DNA from: Candidatus Omnitrophota bacterium
GTDB lineage: Bacteria; Omnitrophota; Gorgyraeia; Gygaellales; Profunditerraquicolaceae
DNA length: 49,819 bases
Reading direction: 5' to 3'
Assembly (NCBI GenBank): GCA_026387355.1
Contig: JAPLLW010000010.1
Coordinates: 1 to 49,819 of the forward strand
Position numbers and translations under genes: made by a program. Within the stretch, counting starts at the first letter, position 1; every line of letters begins with the position of its first letter. The notes under the pieces are model-generated. The model was not told the origin of the DNA, searched no databases, and saw only the letters and a list, made by a program, of their open reading frames with translations. This document shows, piece after piece, positions 32,693-43,900 of the stretch.

Positions 32693-32706
32693 ATAAAGGA
32701 GAGGCA

Positions 32707-33171
32707 ATGAAGGCAGCAATATTTAGTTTAAGCGGAAAAGATTACGCGGTAGATATTAATGATGTGCGCGAAGTAATACGTTTACGAAAAATCACTCCCG
32801 TACCGGATGCAGTTGGTTTTGTTGAAGGGGTAATATCTCTACGCGGAAGAGTGGTTACGCTCATAAATTTGCGTAAGAAACTCGGCCTTGAAATGAAGCC
32901 GTTGGATAAATCCAGCCGGATTATTGTTATCCAGATTAACGCACATGCCTTAGGGATGATTGTGGATAGTGTTAGCGAAGTAATCGATATCCAGAACGAA
33001 TCTATAACTACTCCCGATGAAACGCTTGCTCATGCAAAATATCTTTCCGGGATTGCTAAAATAGGAAACCGCATAATTCTAGTTGCCGATATCAGGCAGT
33101 TGTTAAGCAGTGAAGATAAAGCCGGGATAGATGGTGTATTTGAAAAGGTAGAATTACGCAAAAAGGAATAA
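32707..33171 (+). CDS. cheW: CheW-type adaptor protein 1
   Basis: A 154-residue CheW domain that links receptors to CheA. It shows FSLSGKDYAVDINDVREVIR at the start, the VEGVISLRGRVVTLINLRKKLGL hinge (shown in part as VISLRGRVVTLINLR), and LVADIRQLLSS at the end. AAAGGAGAGG precedes the start. A second CheW follows after two bases. Confidence 0.93.
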   Translation: MKAAIFSLSGKDYAVDINDVREVIRLRKITPVPDAVGFVEGVISLRGRVVTLINLRKKLGLEMKPLDKSSRIIVIQINAHALGMIVDSVSEVIDIQNESITTPDETLAHAKYLSGIAKIGNRIILVADIRQLLSSEDKAGIDGVFEKVELRKKE

Positions 33172-33173
33172 CT

Positions 33174-33695
33174 ATGGATGACCAAGAGAAGATAATTATT
33201 GAAGCAGAAGATGGTGAGATGGGGGAAAAGGAATCTGTGAAGAAACCTACTTTGCGCGTGCTGCGTTTTTCTTTAGGAGAGGAAAACTATTGCATTCATA
33301 TTACTCAAATAAAAGAGGTTATCCGTTTATCCGATATAACGCGTATCCCACTTGCGCCTTCTTTTGTTAAAGGAGTGATTAATTTAAGGGGTGAGATTGT
33401 TTCTGTGCTAGATATTCGCGAATTCTTCGGGCTTGTGCAATCTGAAAAAATCACTGACCCCAGGGTAATTATTACCGATGCCGCAGGTTACAGCGTAGGC
33501 ATCTTAGCTGATAGTGTTGAAGGAACGACTGATGTAGAAGAGGAATCAATTCAGGAACCCCTGGCCACATTAAAGCAGGAGCTGCGTGTTTACACTAAGG
33601 GTCAGGTTCAACTTGGTGATAAAATTCTTATAATTTTAGATATTGAGAAAGTTTTGAATTGCGATGAAATTGAAAAACTAAGGAGAAGAAAATGA
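33174..33695 (+). CDS. cheW: CheW-type adaptor protein 2
   Basis: A second CheW, 173 residues, with an extra acidic N-terminal tail of about 25 residues before the domain ([41 protein letters not shown]). It diverges clearly from the first CheW. The different tails may let them serve different receptors. Its stop overlaps the receptor gene start as ATGA. Confidence 0.92.
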   Translation: MDDQEKIIIEAEDGEMGEKESVKKPTLRVLRFSLGEENYCIHITQIKEVIRLSDITRIPLAPSFVKGVINLRGEIVSVLDIREFFGLVQSEKITDPRVIITDAAGYSVGILADSVEGTTDVEEESIQEPLATLKQELRVYTKGQVQLGDKILIILDIEKVLNCDEIEKLRRRK

Positions 33696-35566
33696 AAAAT
33701 ACCTTTGGGTCTAGCATAAAAACAAAGTTGGTGACATTTTTCTTACTGATTTCTTTATTGCCTTTGGTGGTAGTCGGGACTATCAGCTATTTTGCATCGA
33801 GGAGAGCTTTGGAAAATGAGTTTCTGAAGAAAGCTGATGCTATCTCTTCAGCTAAGGAAGAGGCAATTACCCGTTACTTAAGAACTAAAGAAAAAGTGAC
33901 CAAAGGTTTTGCATCGGATTTCTTCGTACGTAATACTTTAGAAAAGATTGTGGCAGGCGGAGTAGGTAATCAGCGTTTGGATGATGAATTAAGTAACTAC
34001 ATAAAAGTAGATAAAGAGCCGGTCGACCCTGATATTGAGAATACTTTTGTGTTGAATATGGAGGGGAAAATTGTCGCCTCCACAGATAAGAGTGCAATCG
34101 GACAGGATAAGTCGCAAGACCTCTATTTTATACACGGTAAAGTTGGGACCTATATTAAAGATGCCTATGTTTCATCTACTGGCAAAGACAGTATTGCTGT
34201 GGCGGTTCCTGTAAGAAGTAAAACCTCAGGTAAAACTATCGGAGTCTTGGCAAACAGGTATACAACGACAGAATTAAATAAGATCCTGGGGGATCATACA
34301 GGTATGGGAAATACCGGAGAAACCTATATTGTGAATAGAGATGGTTTTATGATTACAGACTCCAGGTTTTTAAAAGATACATTTTTAAAACAAAAAGTAG
34401 AAACTGAACCGGTGAGGCTGTTTCAAGGCCAGAAAAAGGTCATGATTGGTCTTTATTCGGATTACAATGGGAATCTTGTTTTAGGGGCTTCTAACGGAGA
34501 CATACTGGATAAAGAGTTTGGGTTAGGGTGGACGATTTTAGGAGAAACTGATGCCGATGAGGCCTTTGCTCCTGTGGTACAGTTACGTAATATTATGCTT
34601 CTGGTCATCTTATTAGTAGTGGTACTTGTGGTTATTTTAGCTTCTTTTATTTCCGATACAATAGCTAATCCTATTAAACAATTGTCTACTAACGCTAATG
34701 AAGTAGCTAAGGGAGATCTCACGGCAGTTATTTCTGTAAAGGGTAATGATGAAATAGGATTGCTCGCCGGTAGCTTCAAGGATATGGTTACCGGATTGAA
34801 GTTGGTTTTAACAAAAATACAAGACGCTACTACGCAGATTACTTCTGCTTCGAGCGAAATTCTTGCTTCATCTCAGCAGCAAGCCTCAGGTGCCCGCGAG
34901 CAGTCTTCTGCGGTTGCCGAGACTACTTCTGCAGCTAAAGAATTATCTCTTACCTCGGAACAGGTAGGCGATAGTATCAAACGTGTATCCGTTGCAGCAA
35001 CTCACGCTCTTGCCGGTATGGCTAAGATAAAAGAAGCCGTTGCCAAAACCAGTAATATGATTACATCTCTGGGAGAAAAATCCCAGCAGATCGGAAAAAT
35101 CACCGAGCTTATCGATGACGTAGCTGATCAGACTAATCTTTTAGCAGTTAACGCCTCCATCGAAGCAGCAAGAGCCGGTGAACAGGGAAGAGGGTTTACC
35201 GTTGTGGCTGATGAAATCCGAAAACTGGCTGACTCAAGTGCTAAATCCACAAAAGATATCACCGCGCTTATTGAAATCATCCAGCATGAGATGTCTAACT
35301 CGGTTATGGCTATGGAGACAAGTGTAATCAGTATTGATGAAGAAGCAAAGCTAGCAAGTGAAACCGCTGATAGCGCTAAAGAGATTGCCATGTCTACAAC
35401 CCAACAGATCTCAGGTTCTAAACAGATCGCTGATGCTATGGGTAATATCGATGAGGCAATGAAACAAATCGCAGCAGGTGCCGCCCAATCCCAGGCAGCA
35501 GTAAAGCAGCTCACGGGGCTGGCTAAAGAACTCAAAGATACAGTAGAAAAGTTTAAGATAAATTAG
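33692..35566 (+). CDS. Methyl-accepting chemotaxis protein with Cache sensor and HAMP
   Basis: A 624-residue receptor: membrane helix 1 (about 13-34), a periplasmic double-Cache-type sensor (about 36-295, with [18 protein letters not shown] and [19 protein letters not shown]), membrane helix 2 (about 300-320), HAMP linker (about 321-375, [20 protein letters not shown]), and the coiled-coil signalling domain with the hairpin tip [20 protein letters not shown]. Residues encoded at 34880-35524 are identical to those of the next receptor. A small ligand is likely; which one cannot be read. Confidence 0.93.
   Translation: MKNTFGSSIKTKLVTFFLLISLLPLVVVGTISYFASRRALENEFLKKADAISSAKEEAITRYLRTKEKVTKGFASDFFVRNTLEKIVAGGVGNQRLDDELSNYIKVDKEPVDPDIENTFVLNMEGKIVASTDKSAIGQDKSQDLYFIHGKVGTYIKDAYVSSTGKDSIAVAVPVRSKTSGKTIGVLANRYTTTELNKILGDHTGMGNTGETYIVNRDGFMITDSRFLKDTFLKQKVETEPVRLFQGQKKVMIGLYSDYNGNLVLGASNGDILDKEFGLGWTILGETDADEAFAPVVQLRNIMLLVILLVVVLVVILASFISDTIANPIKQLSTNANEVAKGDLTAVISVKGNDEIGLLAGSFKDMVTGLKLVLTKIQDATTQITSASSEILASSQQQASGAREQSSAVAETTSAAKELSLTSEQVGDSIKRVSVAATHALAGMAKIKEAVAKTSNMITSLGEKSQQIGKITELIDDVADQTNLLAVNASIEAARAGEQGRGFTVVADEIRKLADSSAKSTKDITALIEIIQHEMSNSVMAMETSVISIDEEAKLASETADSAKEIAMSTTQQISGSKQIADAMGNIDEAMKQIAAGAAQSQAAVKQLTGLAKELKDTVEKFKIN
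34880..35524 (+). repeat. Receptor signalling-domain repeat, copy 1
   Basis: 645 bases encoding 215 residues that are identical in the next receptor (36305-36949). The DNA copies differ at several dozen positions, all synonymous, with identical stretches of over 40 bases near both ends. Confidence 0.95.
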
Positions 35567-35575
35567 GAGGATTAG

Positions 35576-36985
35576 ATGAAGAAGAAGTTAATACTTGGTT
35601 TTAGCCTGCTTTTACTGCTATCGGTTGTTGTGGGTATCGTGGGGATGATTAATCTTCACCGGGTGAATGTTGCCTGGGAGCGTGCCGAAACCGAGGGGAC
35701 AGCTATTGTTAATACCGCTGAAGATTTCATGGTTAATTTCTTGCAGTGCCGCAGAAGAGAGAAAGACTTCCTGCTTCGATATAAGCTCGAGGGAGTAGCT
35801 AAGACTAAAGAAGTATCAATCCAAACAGAATTTGCAGAGCATGAAAAATTATGCCGAGAGTCAATTAAGAAGTTAAATGAAATCAAGGCTAGGGTCGGGT
35901 ATATGGGAAAACTTGAGACTGGACAGCTAGAGATGCTTTTTAATACATACGCGCAAGAAGTTTATAAGACCGTAGATATGGTAGAGAGAAATGTTACCTT
36001 AGGCCAGGACTCTTTGATTGGTAGTAAATCTGAAATAACTAAAACCGCCCGCGCCATTGAGACAGTTATCGAGAATTTGCGTGGAGAGGGGCATAAAATT
36101 GCTGCAGGGCATGTTACTTATGCGCATAGCTTAGAAAGTAAGTCCGCGATTACGGTTGTGGCGATTCTTATAATAGTAGTTATCTTGGGAATTTTATTAA
36201 GCGCTATAATTCTACGCACTGTTATAAATGCGATTAACACTCTTTCTAATGCTGTGAATCAGATAACTTCTGCCGGTAATGAAATCTTGGCCGCAGCCCA
36301 AGAACAAGCCTCAGGCGCCCGGGAGCAATCTTCTGCGGTTGCCGAGACTACTTCTGCAGCTAAAGAATTATCGCTTACTTCAGAGCAGGTAGGCGATAGT
36401 ATTAAAAGGGTATCTGTTGCAGCAACTCATGCTTTAGCCGGTATGGCTAAGATTAAAGAAGCAGTTGCTAAGACGAGTAACATGATTACATCTCTGGGTG
36501 AGAAATCCCAGCAGATCGGTAAAATCACTGAACTCATCGATGATGTAGCAGATCAGACCAATCTTTTAGCAGTTAATGCTTCCATAGAGGCAGCGCGTGC
36601 CGGTGAACAAGGAAGAGGGTTTACTGTTGTTGCCGATGAAATCCGAAAACTCGCTGACTCAAGCGCTAAATCTACCAAAGATATAACAGCCCTAATTGAA
36701 ATCATCCAGCATGAGATGTCTAATTCAGTTATGGCTATGGAGACAAGCGTAATTAGCATTGACGAAGAAGCGAAGTTAGCAAGTGAAACTGCTGATAGCG
36801 CCAAAGAGATCGCCATGTCCACAACCCAGCAGATCTCAGGTTCTAAACAGATCGCTGATGCTATGGGTAATATCGATGAGGCGATGAAACAGATCGCCGC
36901 AGGTGCCGCCCAATCCCAGGCAGCAGTGAAGCAACTCACGGGGCTAGCAGAAGAATTAAAGAAGATAGTTGTTACTTTGCAGTAG
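35576..36985 (+). CDS. Methyl-accepting chemotaxis protein with four-helix-bundle sensor, no evident HAMP
   Basis: A 469-residue receptor. Membrane helix 1 (about 4-26), a helical periplasmic sensor of about 170 residues ([15 protein letters not shown]; typical four-helix-bundle type), membrane helix 2 (about 196-217), then almost at once the signalling domain (from about residue 240). The usual HAMP segment of about 50 residues is missing. The cytoplasmic domain is identical to that of the preceding receptor over 215 residues, so both must engage the same CheA/CheW array. Starts nine bases after its neighbour. Confidence 0.92.
   Translation: MKKKLILGFSLLLLLSVVVGIVGMINLHRVNVAWERAETEGTAIVNTAEDFMVNFLQCRRREKDFLLRYKLEGVAKTKEVSIQTEFAEHEKLCRESIKKLNEIKARVGYMGKLETGQLEMLFNTYAQEVYKTVDMVERNVTLGQDSLIGSKSEITKTARAIETVIENLRGEGHKIAAGHVTYAHSLESKSAITVVAILIIVVILGILLSAIILRTVINAINTLSNAVNQITSAGNEILAAAQEQASGAREQSSAVAETTSAAKELSLTSEQVGDSIKRVSVAATHALAGMAKIKEAVAKTSNMITSLGEKSQQIGKITELIDDVADQTNLLAVNASIEAARAGEQGRGFTVVADEIRKLADSSAKSTKDITALIEIIQHEMSNSVMAMETSVISIDEEAKLASETADSAKEIAMSTTQQISGSKQIADAMGNIDEAMKQIAAGAAQSQAAVKQLTGLAEELKKIVVTLQ
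36305..36949 (+). repeat. Receptor signalling-domain repeat, copy 2
   Basis: Second copy of the 215-residue identical block (see 34880-35524). Synonymous differences rule out a simple assembly duplication. Confidence 0.95.
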
Positions 36986-36994
36986 GAGGCATGA

Positions 36995-39136
36995 ATGCCT
37001 TTTGATAAATCAAAATTTATTGAAACCTATAAGACTGAGACTAGGGAGCATATTCAGAAACTGAATCTCGGTCTTTTAAAGCTTGAGAAAATCCCGCGCA
37101 ATAAGGACCTGTTAGAGGAAATGATGCGTGAGGCGCATACCATTAAGGGATCTTCTACTATGATGGGTTATAAAAGAATCGCTGATCTTGCCCATAAGAT
37201 GGAGGATGGCCTGGAGAGGGGTATGAAGGGCGAAGTTATTTTAGAGAAAGCGCATTTTGATATTCTTTTTAAATGCCTCGATTCAATTCCGCATTTATTA
37301 GAAGATAAAGTTACCTGGTCGGATAAAGGGATAGAGACTCCGTTCGTAGATAATCTCTGTATTGAGACAGAGGATATCTTTAACGGTAAAATTCCTAAGA
37401 AGCCAAAAGCAGAGACTAAGACTGCTCCTCGCAAAGTAAAAGAAACTATAGCGCCTGTTGCCGTAGAAACTCCTATTACCCCATCAGTCCAGGTTGACGT
37501 TCCTGTTTCAGGGGATAGTATGCGTGTTGATGTGGATAAACTGAATAAAATCGTCAATTTGTCAGGTGAGCTTTTGATCTCTAAAATCAGGTTGGATGAA
37601 TTAGTGAAGGGTTTGCAGAGTAAATCAGATTTTTGGGCGAATGCTCCGGAATCTGCGCGCGAGATTTTACGTGACCTTGTAAAGGTAGACGAAAATATTG
37701 ATTTTCTTGCTAGGGATATGCAGCAAGAGGTTATGAAAGTGAGGATGATCCCGGTTGCTTATTTATTTAATGCTTATCCGCGGGCAATGCGCGATTTAGC
37801 CAGGACTAAAGGAAAAGATATTGATTTTGTAGTCAAGGGAGAAGAGACCCAGCTGGATAAGGCTATACTTGATCGGCTAAAGGATCCGATCATGCATCTT
37901 TTGCGTAATGCCCTTGATCACGGTATCGAAAGTTCGGAAGAACGCAAGGCTTATAATAAGTCTGAGCAGGGGAAGATCGTGCTGGCTGCTTATCAGGAAG
38001 GTTCCCACGTAGTGATCGAGGTTTCCGACGACGGTGGCGGGATTGATACGGAAAAAGTAAAACATGAAGCAATAAAGCAGGGATTAGTAGCAAAGGATAA
38101 GGTGGGTGATCTCATAAGCGAACAGATATTCCAGCTCTTATTTACTCCGGGATTTAGTACTAAAGAAGAAGTAACCGAAACTTCCGGAAGGGGCGTAGGT
38201 TTAGATGTGGTAAGAGAGGCAATAGGAACTTTAAAAGGCATGGTTGAGGTAAGGTCAGAAAGAGGTAAGGGTTCAAGTTTTATTATGCGTCTTCCTTTGA
38301 CTTTGGCGATAACCGAAAGCCTTTTAGTTGGTGCGGGTAACGATATTTTTGCAATCCCGGTTGATTCGGTAGTTGAGACCCTGCGTGTTAATCCCGAAGA
38401 GATAAAGAGCGTTGAGACTAAAGATGCTATAACTATACGCGGGCACATCTTACCTTTAGTGCGTTTAAATGATATATTTGGCTTGCCGCGAAAAGGCATT
38501 ATTGAGAAAAAACATCTGCCGGTTGTAATCGTTCAGTCAGTAGAAAAGCGCATCGGGCTTTTAGTCGATGAATTAATTGGGAGGCAGGATATTATCTCTA
38601 AACCCATTGGCGCGCCTTTAAATAATGTTAAGAATATATCGGGAGCTACAATTTTGGGGAGCGGAAAAGTAATTTTAGCTCTGGATATTCCATCGATTAT
38701 TGATTCTGCGGAAGGCGTGGTTATTAAGAAGGCAACATTTGTACCGAAAGAAGAACAGAAGACTAAGAAAAAGAAGACAATCCTTTTGGCCGAAGATGTG
38801 CTTACTACTGCCATGCTTGAGAAAAACATTTTGGAATCCGTAGGTTACTCCGTAGTTATTGCCCGTGACGGAAAAGAGGCACTTGAGCGCGCTAAGCAGG
38901 AGAGTTTTGATTTAGTAATTAGTGACGTACTTATGCCGCGCATGGATGGTTTTGAGCTGGTTGAGTCATTAAGAAAAGAGCAGTTGTATAAAGATATTCC
39001 TATAGTAATTGTGACTACTCGCGAAAGTGATGCAGACAAGCGTCGTGGCCTCGAAGCAGGCGCTGATGCTTATATTCTAAAAAGTGAATTTACTTCCGAA
39101 AGTCTGTTAAATACATTGGAAAGGTTATTAGGCTAA
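36995..39136 (+). CDS. cheA: CheA histidine kinase fused to a C-terminal receiver domain
   Basis: 713 residues in order: Hpt domain with phospho-histidine H48 (MREAHTIKGSS); a Pro/Lys/Thr-rich linker (about 130-170) where the CheY-binding P2 domain usually lies; dimerisation domain (about 175-255); ATPase (HLLRNALDHGIE; SDDGGGID; GRGVGLDVV); CheW-like domain (about 435-575); and a receiver (about 590-712) with phospho-acceptor D644 in VISDVLMPRMDG. CheA-REC hybrids with no P2 are typical of alternative chemosensory pathways, where the receiver may act as phosphate sink. Confidence 0.94.
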   Translation: MPFDKSKFIETYKTETREHIQKLNLGLLKLEKIPRNKDLLEEMMREAHTIKGSSTMMGYKRIADLAHKMEDGLERGMKGEVILEKAHFDILFKCLDSIPHLLEDKVTWSDKGIETPFVDNLCIETEDIFNGKIPKKPKAETKTAPRKVKETIAPVAVETPITPSVQVDVPVSGDSMRVDVDKLNKIVNLSGELLISKIRLDELVKGLQSKSDFWANAPESAREILRDLVKVDENIDFLARDMQQEVMKVRMIPVAYLFNAYPRAMRDLARTKGKDIDFVVKGEETQLDKAILDRLKDPIMHLLRNALDHGIESSEERKAYNKSEQGKIVLAAYQEGSHVVIEVSDDGGGIDTEKVKHEAIKQGLVAKDKVGDLISEQIFQLLFTPGFSTKEEVTETSGRGVGLDVVREAIGTLKGMVEVRSERGKGSSFIMRLPLTLAITESLLVGAGNDIFAIPVDSVVETLRVNPEEIKSVETKDAITIRGHILPLVRLNDIFGLPRKGIIEKKHLPVVIVQSVEKRIGLLVDELIGRQDIISKPIGAPLNNVKNISGATILGSGKVILALDIPSIIDSAEGVVIKKATFVPKEEQKTKKKKTILLAEDVLTTAMLEKNILESVGYSVVIARDGKEALERAKQESFDLVISDVLMPRMDGFELVESLRKEQLYKDIPIVIVTTRESDADKRRGLEAGADAYILKSEFTSESLLNTLERLLG

Positions 39137-40147
39137 ATGAGCGATAAAATACGCGTACTAGTAGTCGATGATTCGGCGCTGGAGCGTGAGGCGATTAAAT
39201 CTATATTACAGAGCGATCCGGATATCGAAGTTATCGGCGAAGCCAGGGATGGAGTGGAAGGCGTAAAAAAGGCCTATGCCCTAAAGCCGGATGTTATTAC
39301 TATGGATTTGAAGATGCCTGTTATGGGAGGCTTAGAGGCTATCGAAGAGATTATGGAGAATACCCCTATACCTATAATCGTCGTGAGTAGTCTGGATAGG
39401 AAGATTGTTGTCAGCGCTTTGAGTATCGGGGCGATGGATTTTGTTGCCAAAACTGATAGCGCAGGCCAGATAGCTTCGGATTTAATTGAAAAAGTAAAGA
39501 TCGCAATTAAAGTTAGGCCTATACGCCGGATTAAAATAAGGCCGGTAATTAAAAAAGAAATTCTTACAACGCCTAGGACAGCCGCCACTAGAATTGTTGT
39601 AGTGGGGATTTCGACCGGCGGGCCGCAGGCACTGGAGATTTTATTAAGTAAGTTGCCTGCGGATTTTAACGCAGGGATTGCCATCGTTCAGCATATTTCA
39701 AGCGGGTTTGTAGAAGGTTTGGTTGATTGGTTAAAAGTATCTTCCAGGCTGGATATTCGCGTGGCTAAGGCCGGAGATATTATGAAGGCCCGGACCGTAT
39801 TCTTTGCCCCGGATAATTATAATATGCTTATAGATGACGGCGGTAGGATAATTTTAAAGGAAGACATCTCTAAGTCCATGTTGCATGTCCCCTCCATAGA
39901 TGAGTTGATGAAGTCGGCGGCTAAAAGCTTTAAAGATAATGCGATAGGTATATTAATGACAGGGATGGGTTCAGATGGGGTAGAAGGTATGCGCATCATA
40001 AGATCTTCCGGAGGGCTTACTATCGCCCAAGATGAGAAAACTTCAGTTATTTTTGGGATGAATAAACTTGCTATTGATAAAGGATATGTTGATAGGATCA
40101 TTGCTTTGGAAAGAATAGCGGAAGAATTAGTAGAGTTAACGCGTTAG
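39137..40147 (+). CDS. cheB: Chemoreceptor methylesterase CheB
   Basis: CheB removes methyl groups from receptors, opposing CheR. The receiver domain (about 1-125) has VDDSALER and the phospho-acceptor in VITMDLKMPVMGG. The esterase domain (about 150-336) carries the catalytic serine in GISTGGPQAL, histidine in IVQHISSGF, and aspartate in GMGSDGVEGM. 336 residues is normal. It abuts cheA with no gap. Confidence 0.94.
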   Translation: MSDKIRVLVVDDSALEREAIKSILQSDPDIEVIGEARDGVEGVKKAYALKPDVITMDLKMPVMGGLEAIEEIMENTPIPIIVVSSLDRKIVVSALSIGAMDFVAKTDSAGQIASDLIEKVKIAIKVRPIRRIKIRPVIKKEILTTPRTAATRIVVVGISTGGPQALEILLSKLPADFNAGIAIVQHISSGFVEGLVDWLKVSSRLDIRVAKAGDIMKARTVFFAPDNYNMLIDDGGRIILKEDISKSMLHVPSIDELMKSAAKSFKDNAIGILMTGMGSDGVEGMRIIRSSGGLTIAQDEKTSVIFGMNKLAIDKGYVDRIIALERIAEELVELTR

Positions 40148-40185
40148 TTTTATCATAAGTTTTACGGTATACGGAGGAGTTAAAT

Positions 40186-40551
40186 ATGTCAAAGAAAATT
40201 CTAATTGTTGATGATAGCCCTACTTTTCTCGCTACTTTGCAGGCAGCATTAAAAGATGAGGATTTTAATCTGGTAACTGCCGTAAACGGCGAGGAAGGGG
40301 CAAAGTTAGCTATTTCCGAGAAACCGGACCTAGCGATTATCGATACTTTGCTTCCCGGGATTAACGGGTTTGACACGTGCTCAAAGATTAGGAAAGTCTC
40401 AACTAATGCCAATCTCAAAATCTTAATCATTACCGGTTCCGTCGATGCCATTGACGCTGTTAAGGCGCGTAAATCCGGAGCTGATGATTACTGCGTGAAG
40501 ACCAAAGATATAAAACTCATAATAGATTCAGCAAAGAAACTGCTTGGTTAA
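40186..40551 (+). CDS. Stand-alone receiver protein 1
   Basis: A 121-residue CheY-like receiver: acidic pair in LIVDDSPTF, phospho-acceptor aspartate in LAIIDTLLPGINGFD. The usual Lys-Pro after strand 5 is replaced by CVKTKD; the segment SVDAIDAVKARKSGADDYCV is closely echoed in the next gene, so the two are tandem paralogues. With no output domain it must act by protein contact. GGAGG precedes the ATG. Confidence 0.92.
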   Translation: MSKKILIVDDSPTFLATLQAALKDEDFNLVTAVNGEEGAKLAISEKPDLAIIDTLLPGINGFDTCSKIRKVSTNANLKILIITGSVDAIDAVKARKSGADDYCVKTKDIKLIIDSAKKLLG

Positions 40552-40562
40552 CGGGAGGAAGT

Positions 40563-40925
40563 ATGCCTAAGAAAATTTTACTTATTGAAGATAGCATGGC
40601 AAGTGCTGATTTTACTTCTAAGGCCTTAGAGTCTGAAGGATATGAGGTAAGTTTAGCGAAAAACGGGGCAGAGGGTTTTCAGAAAGCTGTTCAAGGAGGT
40701 TTTGATTTAGTGATCATTGATATTATGCTTCCGGATGTAAACGGCCTGGAAGTATGCCGGGAGATTAAAGTAAAATTAGCTAAAGAGTGCCCTAAGCTGA
40801 TTGCGCTTACCGGCGTAATTGATGCCATCGAAGCTGTAGCTGCAAGAAAAGCCGGTGCGGATGATTTTTGCGTAAAGACTAAAGATATGTTAAGTTTGGT
40901 CGAGGCGGTTAAAAAACTTTTTTAA
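40563..40925 (+). CDS. Stand-alone receiver protein 2
   Basis: 120 residues, paralogue of the preceding gene: LIEDSMASADF at the start, phospho-acceptor in LVIIDIMLPDVNGLE, and VIDAIEAVAARKAGADDFCV followed by KTKD instead of KP. It starts 11 bases after its neighbour and 13 bases before the large histidine kinase, which is a plausible phosphodonor. Confidence 0.92.
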   Translation: MPKKILLIEDSMASADFTSKALESEGYEVSLAKNGAEGFQKAVQGGFDLVIIDIMLPDVNGLEVCREIKVKLAKECPKLIALTGVIDAIEAVAARKAGADDFCVKTKDMLSLVEAVKKLF

Positions 40926-40938
40926 GGTAAATAGATAT

Positions 40939-43900
40939 ATGACTATAGGAATAAAAGGTAAGTATCTATCTATATTTATAATTCTTGCTGCTGGCGTTTT
41001 TTTGTCAGGCTTAGTTTCGTTGTGGGTTTATCAGGATGAGCTACGCAAGATCCAGAAAATCTTCGATAACACGGCAAGCTATCGTTTTAAGCAAATTGAA
41101 GACGGGATTCAATCAGATGATTGGGTAGTGCAATCGCTAGCCAATTTTTATGCCGCTAGTGTTTCAGTAGAAAGAGATGAATTTTATACTTTTACCCAAG
41201 GTTTTTTCAATCACAAATCGAATATCTTTGAGTTTAGATGGTTACCAAGAGTTCCACGATCCGGGCTGCAGGAATTTGAGGCTACTGCTCGTGCAGCCGG
41301 ATTACGAGATTTTACAATTACAGAAATTGGTAAAGACGAAAAGATTATTACTGCACTAACAAGAGAAGAATACTTTCCTGTTTATTATATCAGTACGGTT
41401 CCCGCAGCTAAATATGACTACAAAGGTGTATTTGGTCTGGATGCTGCTAGTTTTCCTGAACGCTGGAAGGCAATGCAATATGCTCGGGATACGGGTATGC
41501 CGACTATAGCTACGGGAAGCCGGAACTATGGGGAATCAAGCATTCTTATGGTAAACCGTATTTATATGCCTATATACCGCAATAATCTGCCGCATAAAAA
41601 CCTGGAAGAGCGTCGGGAAAACTTATTCGGTTTTGTGGTTTTACTTTTCCGCTTAGATGAATTAGTAGAAAATGCTTTGAAAGGAATGCCTCCGTCAGGC
41701 GTGGATATTGCTTTTTATGAACCAAAGTCTATGGGGGGAAGATTATTGTATTTTCATCCCTCTCGGTTGAGCAATAAATCTGTAGCTCAGTCTATAAACC
41801 TTAAGGAAGCAAAAAAATCGGTTTTTTACTGGAGCAGACCCCTGCAGGTTGTTGATCAAGAATGGGAAATGGTCTGCATTCCTTCTCCGGAATTCTTGGT
41901 AGCTAACCGAAGGATTATGCCATGGGTTACTTTTGTATTAGGTTTGTTGCTGACCCTGGGATTGACTTTTTATCTAAAGAGCATTATCAATAGAGAAAAT
42001 ATCGTAAAGTTGCTTGTTGAAAAACGCACAATTGAGTTACGTAATCTTGAAGAAAGGTATCGTAATCTTTATGAATTTTCAGCTGATGCCATTATGACGC
42101 TTGAGCCACCGGAGTGGAATTTTACTTCGGGTAATGTTGTTACGATAAAGTTATTCGGAGCAATAGACGAAAAAGATTTTATATCCAAGAGGCCTTGGGA
42201 GCTTTCTCCTGAGCGTCAGCCGGATGGCGAAATATCTTCAGTTAAGGCCAAGAAGATGATTGATGTGGCAATGGAAAGAGGGAGCCATGCTTTTGAATGG
42301 CAGCATCGGAGGGTAGGCGGAGAGAAATTTCTTGCTTCCGTGCTTCTTTCTAGGGTAGAATCGAAAGGCAGAATTTTCTTACAGGCAACAGTAAGAGATA
42401 TTACTGTTCATAGAGAAATTGAAGAAAAACTGCAAGCTTTGAGCAAGGAGCAGATGATAATTCTCGATTCTGTTCCGGCGTGGATTTTCTATAAAGATAA
42501 GGAAAATTGTTTTATTCGCGTTAACGAGGCTTATGCTAAAGCAACTGGATTAACAAAAGAAGAATTAGAAGGAAAGTCCATGTTTGAGCTTTATTCTAAG
42601 GAGGATGCAGAGCGATACTGGTTGGATGATAAGGAGGTTTTTGCATCTGGTAAGCCTAAGAAGGGCATTATCGAGACCGTGAATACTAAAAAAGGATTGC
42701 TATGGGTTCAGACCGATAAGTTGCCGTATTACAACTCAAAGGGTGATATTATAGGTATTATAGGTTTTGCTATTGATATAACAGAGCGTAAGTTTTCCGA
42801 AGACAAAATAAGCAATGCAAATAAAGAATGGTACGAAACGTTTAATTCTATTTCAGATTTTGTTTTTATTTTAAGTAAAGAAAGCGTGATCACTAAAGTT
42901 AATAAGTCTATGCTAGATGCCTTGCAGTTAAAAGAGAAAGACGTGCTTGGTAGGAAATGCTTTGAGATTGTGCATAAGAAAGATTGCCCGTGGCCGGGAT
43001 GTCCACATCAACGAACAATTAAAGATAAGGAAGCGCACACAGAGGAAGTCTTTGATCCGGGGTTGGGCCTGCCGCTTCTAGTAAGTACTTCTCCTATCTT
43101 TAATGATAAAAGAGAGTTTATTGGCTCTGTGCATATCGCTAAAGATATTAGTAGTATAAAGAATAAAGAAGAAGAGCTTAAGAAGGCGAAAGAAGAGTTG
43201 GAGGTAGAAGCTTGGGGTTTGAATAAGGCTAATGAAGGGATTAAGGTGCTTTATAAGGAGCTGGAGCAAAAGAATGCTGAATTGAGAAAAATTGACCAAC
43301 TAAAATCAGATTTTGTCTCTATCGTTTCGCATGAATTGCGCACTCCTCTTGCGATCATGAAAGAAGGGGTCTCACTTGTCCTGGATAGGGTTACGGGTGA
43401 GATTAATCCCAAAGCCAGCTCTACCCTTGAAATGGTCTATAGTAATATCAACCGCCTAGCTAAGCTGATCAGTGACCTTCTTGATATATCTAAGATTGAA
43501 GCAGGAAGGTTGCAGCTTAAGAAGGTGCTTGCAGATATTAATATTCTGGTTAAAGATACTGTTGATAAGTGGGTTCCGGAGGCAAATAAGAAAAGGCTGG
43601 AGTTATCGTTTATTTCAAATGTCGAGCAGTTTAATATCTATGTTGATCCGGATAAAATAATACAGATTTTGAGTAATCTTATATCGAACGCGATTAAGTT
43701 TACACCTGAAAATGGTAAGATTACAGTTCAAGTAAGTTCTAATAAGAATGAAGTTGAGATTTCTGTTAGCGATAACGGAGTCGGGATTTCCGCAGTTGAC
43801 CTGCCTAAGGTTTTTGGGAAGTTTCAACAGTTTGAACGTTCTGCAGGCGGAGGTGCTAAGGGTACGGGCCTGGGCTTAGCTATATGTAAGGAGCTTGTTG

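Noticed and set aside
35128..36939. Long open frames antisense to both receptor genes (35128-35535 and 36553-36939)
   Set aside because: They mirror the conserved, low-complexity signalling domain and repeat only because that domain is duplicated; no ribosome sites or family matches.
34880..36949. Receptor repeat as an assembly duplication
   Set aside because: The copies differ at many synonymous positions and are embedded in receptors with different sensor halves, so both are real.
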